DNA of 6,478 bases, from positions 1 to 6,478 of the forward strand of contig JALVRJ010000075.1 of assembly GCA_027031305.1 (NCBI GenBank), given 5' to 3'. The stretch's first letter is position 1, and each line of letters begins with the position of its first letter. A program made the position numbers and the translations under genes. Under the pieces are notes generated by a model. It saw nothing but the letters and a program-made list of their open reading frames with translations, was not told where the DNA came from and searched no databases. The DNA comes from Hyphomicrobiales bacterium (GTDB lineage: Bacteria; Pseudomonadota; Alphaproteobacteria; Rhizobiales; Aestuariivirgaceae). Shown piece by piece: positions 5,092-6,478 of the stretch.

Positions 5092-5640
5092 ATGAGCGAG
5101 GAACTCTCCGTTCAGGGCAAGGCGCTGCTCATCGTGGATGACGACCGGCCGTTTCTCAATCGCCTGGCGAGAGCCATGCGAAGCCGCGGCTTCGCCGAGG
5201 TGCGCACGGCGGAGACGGTGGCCGAGGCGCTGGAGCAGGTGCGCGTCGATCCGCCGGACTTCGCGGTGGTGGACATGCGCCTGGAGGATGGCAACGGCCT
5301 GGATGTGGTCGAGCGGCTGAGCAAGACGAAGCCCGAGGCGCGGGCCATCGTGCTGACAGGCTACGGCAACATTGCCACGGCGGTGACGGCGGTGAAGCTG
5401 GGAGCCTTCGACTACCTGGCCAAGCCGGCGGATGCCGACGCCATTTTCCGCGCCCTGGTGGCGGAGCCGGGCACCAGGGCGGCGCTGCCGGAAAATCCCA
5501 TGTCGGCCGACCGGGTGCGCTGGGAGCACATCCAGCGCGTCTATGAACTGTGCAATCGCAACGTGTCGGAAACGGCGCGACGGCTGAACATGCACCGGCG
5601 CACCTTGCAGCGCATTCTGGCCAAGCGGGCGCCGCGCTGA
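5092..5640 (+). CDS. regA: Redox response regulator RegA/ActR/PrrA family
   Basis: This cytoplasmic two-component regulator belongs to the global redox family that in alphaproteobacteria controls respiration, carbon and nitrogen fixation and photosynthesis genes in response to the RegB/PrrB kinase. The protein is 182 aa, close to the usual 184. The receiver domain (about 10-125) has the acidic pocket Asp16-18, phospho-acceptor Asp61 (VVDMRLEDG), Thr89 (VLTGYGN) and Lys111 (LAKPAD). A linker with ENPMSADRVRWEHI (134-147) leads to a Fis-type helix-turn-helix, NVSETARRLNMHRRTLQRIL (157-176), nearly invariant in this family, and ends KRAPR. The start at 5092 follows GGAGGAGG at six bases; upstream in-frame ATGs are rejected because homologs start here. 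Unlike many genomes, no regB, senC/prrC or hvrA lies beside it in this window: its neighbours are divergent flp and downstream mutT. The kinase must be encoded elsewhere or just not shown. Confidence 0.95.
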   Translation: MSEELSVQGKALLIVDDDRPFLNRLARAMRSRGFAEVRTAETVAEALEQVRVDPPDFAVVDMRLEDGNGLDVVERLSKTKPEARAIVLTGYGNIATAVTAVKLGAFDYLAKPADADAIFRALVAEPGTRAALPENPMSADRVRWEHIQRVYELCNRNVSETARRLNMHRRTLQRILAKRAPR

Positions 5641-5657
5641 ACGTTCGCACCATGAAC

Positions 5658-5672
5658 ACGGCGCATCGCCGT
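5658..5672 (+). terminator. Small hairpin after regA
   Basis: ACGGCG (5658-5663) and CGCCGT (5667-5672) form a perfect 6-bp stem with a 3-base loop, 18 bases beyond the regA stop and 32 bases before the mutT ATG. No T-run follows (CATCACTCCG), so termination is doubtful and regA-mutT read-through is possible. Confidence 0.3.
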
Positions 5673-5692
5673 CATCACTCCGCCTCTTCGTC

Positions 5693-5696
5693 AGGA
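5693..5696 (+). promoter_or_regulatory. Shine-Dalgarno-like AGGA before mutT
   Basis: AGGA lies seven bases before the ATG at 5704 and is the main reason to prefer that start. The alternative GTG at 5752 has no comparable site, although family alignment favours it, so the choice is unresolved. Confidence 0.35.
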
Positions 5697-5703
5697 AGCA
5701 TCC

Positions 5704-6165
5704 ATGCGCGGAGGCAAGGGAATTTTAGCCATTCTCCGCGAGAATAGTGCCGTGAGCGACGAGAAGAAGCTGCTGCTGGTGGTGGCCGCCGCGCTGGTGG
5801 ACGCGGACAACCGCGTGCTGCTGGCGCAACGCCCTGAGGGCAAGAGCATGGCGGGGCTGTGGGAGTTTCCCGGTGGCAAGCTGAACCCGGGCGAAACGCC
5901 GGAAGCGGCCCTGGTGCGCGAGTTGCGCGAAGAGCTGGGCATAGAGGTGTCGCCGCCATGCCTGGCGCCGCTGACCTTCGCCTCGCATGATCATGGTGGT
6001 TTTCACCTGCTGATGCCGCTGTATGTCTGTCGCAAGTGGCGAGGGCTGGCGCGACCACTGGAAGGGCAACAACTGGCGTGGGTGGAAAAGCAGCGCCTGC
6101 GCGACTATCCCATGCCGCCGGCGGACGCGCCATTGGTGGCGCACTTGCTGGATGCCCTGCCCTGA
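5704..6165 (+). CDS. mutT: MutT-type Nudix hydrolase (8-oxo-dGTP diphosphatase)
   Basis: The enzyme probably hydrolyses 8-oxo-dGTP to the monophosphate, keeping oxidised guanine out of DNA. The complete Nudix box is present: Gly58, Glu64, then Arg72-Glu73-Leu74, Glu76-Glu77 and Gly79-Ile80, within GGKLNPGETPEAALVRELRE and the ELGI that follows. It is preceded by QRPEGKSMAGLWEFPGG (42-58), and the C-terminal part has GQQLAWVE (121-128) and YPMPPADAPLV (135-145), all typical of MutT. From the ATG the protein is 153 aa; from a GTG at 5752 (VSDEKKLLLV) it is 137 aa, closer to ordinary MutT proteins. The extra 16 residues (MRGGKGILAILRENSA) look unlike the family and cover a palindrome, so the GTG may be the real start although AGGA favours the ATG. 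The gene is 63 bases after regA on the same strand. Confidence 0.93.
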   Translation: MRGGKGILAILRENSAVSDEKKLLLVVAAALVDADNRVLLAQRPEGKSMAGLWEFPGGKLNPGETPEAALVRELREELGIEVSPPCLAPLTFASHDHGGFHLLMPLYVCRKWRGLARPLEGQQLAWVEKQRLRDYPMPPADAPLVAHLLDALP

Positions 6166-6198
6166 AGCTGCGGCTTCGCGGCATGGCGCGTGGTTCGT

Positions 6199-6213
6199 CC
6201 GCTCGTGGAGCGG
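6199..6213 (+). terminator. Hairpin after mutT
   Basis: CCGCTC (6199-6204), loop GTG, GAGCGG (6208-6213) is a perfect 6-bp stem, followed by TGTGTGTGG. A smaller GAAGC/GCTTC pairing overlaps the mutT stop (6164-6177). The tail is only partly T-rich, so this is a weak terminator at best, or a leader structure of the small gene that follows. Confidence 0.35.
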
Positions 6214-6242
6214 TGTGTGTGGCGTGCGAGGAGTATCGAGAG

Positions 6243-6392
6243 ATGAGAAACCTTTCCCCTTCCCGTGGGTACGAGATGGAGCTGCGCCCGGGCCTGAAGC
6301 CGGCGCCGAGAAGGCTGTTGGCGGCGATGGCCGTGATGGCCACGGGCGTGATGCTGATGCTGGCCGGCATCATCGGCGCGCTGGTGGCCTGA
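6243..6392 (+). CDS. Small single-span membrane protein, 49 aa, function unknown
   Basis: I do not recognise this protein. It starts MRNLSPSRGYEMELRPGLKP. A basic, proline-containing segment (LRPGLKPAPRR, 14-24) is followed by one hydrophobic stretch, about 25-48 (LLAAMAVMATGVMLMLAGII, then GALVA). This is the layout of a single-helix inner-membrane protein with its N-terminus in the cytoplasm. GAGGAG (6228-6233) precedes the ATG by nine bases, which is the best support that it is translated. An internal ATG at 6276 would give 38 residues with the same helix. It lies 77 bases after mutT on the same strand and could share its transcript. A spurious open frame remains possible because the stretch is short. 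Confidence 0.5.
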   Translation: MRNLSPSRGYEMELRPGLKPAPRRLLAAMAVMATGVMLMLAGIIGALVA

Positions 6393-6420
6393 CCAATCGA
6401 CGCCGCCGCACGCCTTCGGG

Positions 6421-6454
6421 CCGGCTTGCATGGGGCGGTCCCTACGCAAGCTGG
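6421..6454 (+). terminator. Imperfect hairpin after the small membrane gene, adjoining a -10-like box
   Basis: CCGGCTTGC (6421-6429) pairs with GCAAGCTGG (6446-6454), including one G-U pair, with a GGG/CCC pairing inside the loop. It begins 28 bases past the small gene's stop. It is followed by CATTATACT, whose TATACT (6458-6463) matches the -10 consensus at five of six bases. I see no good -35 at the proper distance, so this may be a terminator, or the front of a promoter for a gene beyond the window. Confidence 0.35.
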
Positions 6455-6478
6455 CATTATACTAGGTTGCGCAAAGGT

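Noticed and set aside
1..6478. CRISPR arrays, tRNA or rRNA genes, transposases, phage or defence genes
   Set aside because: No regularly spaced repeats, cloverleaf sequences or such protein families were seen on either strand.

Overview
The window looks like a GC-rich alphaproteobacterial chromosome segment. The main evidence is a complete RegA/ActR/PrrA-type redox response regulator with its characteristic C-terminal DNA-binding tail. An Fe-type superoxide dismutase, a Flp-type pilin with a CpaA-type prepilin peptidase, and a MutT of the 'RPEGK..AGLWEFPGGK' type fit this. I cannot name a genus from the sequence.

Layout. Bases 1-195 hold no gene but carry an inverted pair of REP-like palindromic units downstream of the first gene. 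Five genes then lie on the minus strand; in transcription order they are flp (4581-4423), a PAP2-family membrane phosphatase/transferase (3918-2758), cpaA (2619-2095), sodB (1832-1227) and a LOG-family Rossmann protein (1116-196). Three genes lie on the plus strand: regA (5092-5640), mutT (5704-6165) and a 49-residue single-membrane-span protein (6243-6392). The divergent flp-regA gap (4582-5091) must hold both promoters. The flp-PAP2 gap (3919-4422) is rich in palindromes and holds the strongest hairpin in the window, a perfect 16-bp GC stem at 4208-4270.

How the genes fit together. Flp and CpaA are substrate and enzyme: CpaA cleaves the pilin after Gly13 and releases mature Flp. They are split by the unrelated PAP2 gene, and no other tad/cpa gene is in the window. 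SodB, MutT (8-oxo-dGTP clean-up) and RegA (redox-responsive transcription) share an oxygen/redox theme, but nothing here proves joint regulation. The RegB sensor kinase expected to partner RegA is absent from the window.

I found no convincing new defence or mobile system. The most unusual content is non-coding: the long hairpin between flp and the PAP2 gene, the compensatory REP-like pair at the left end, an exact 12-mer shared by two intergenic regions, and a compact palindrome plus phased direct repeats in front of sodB.
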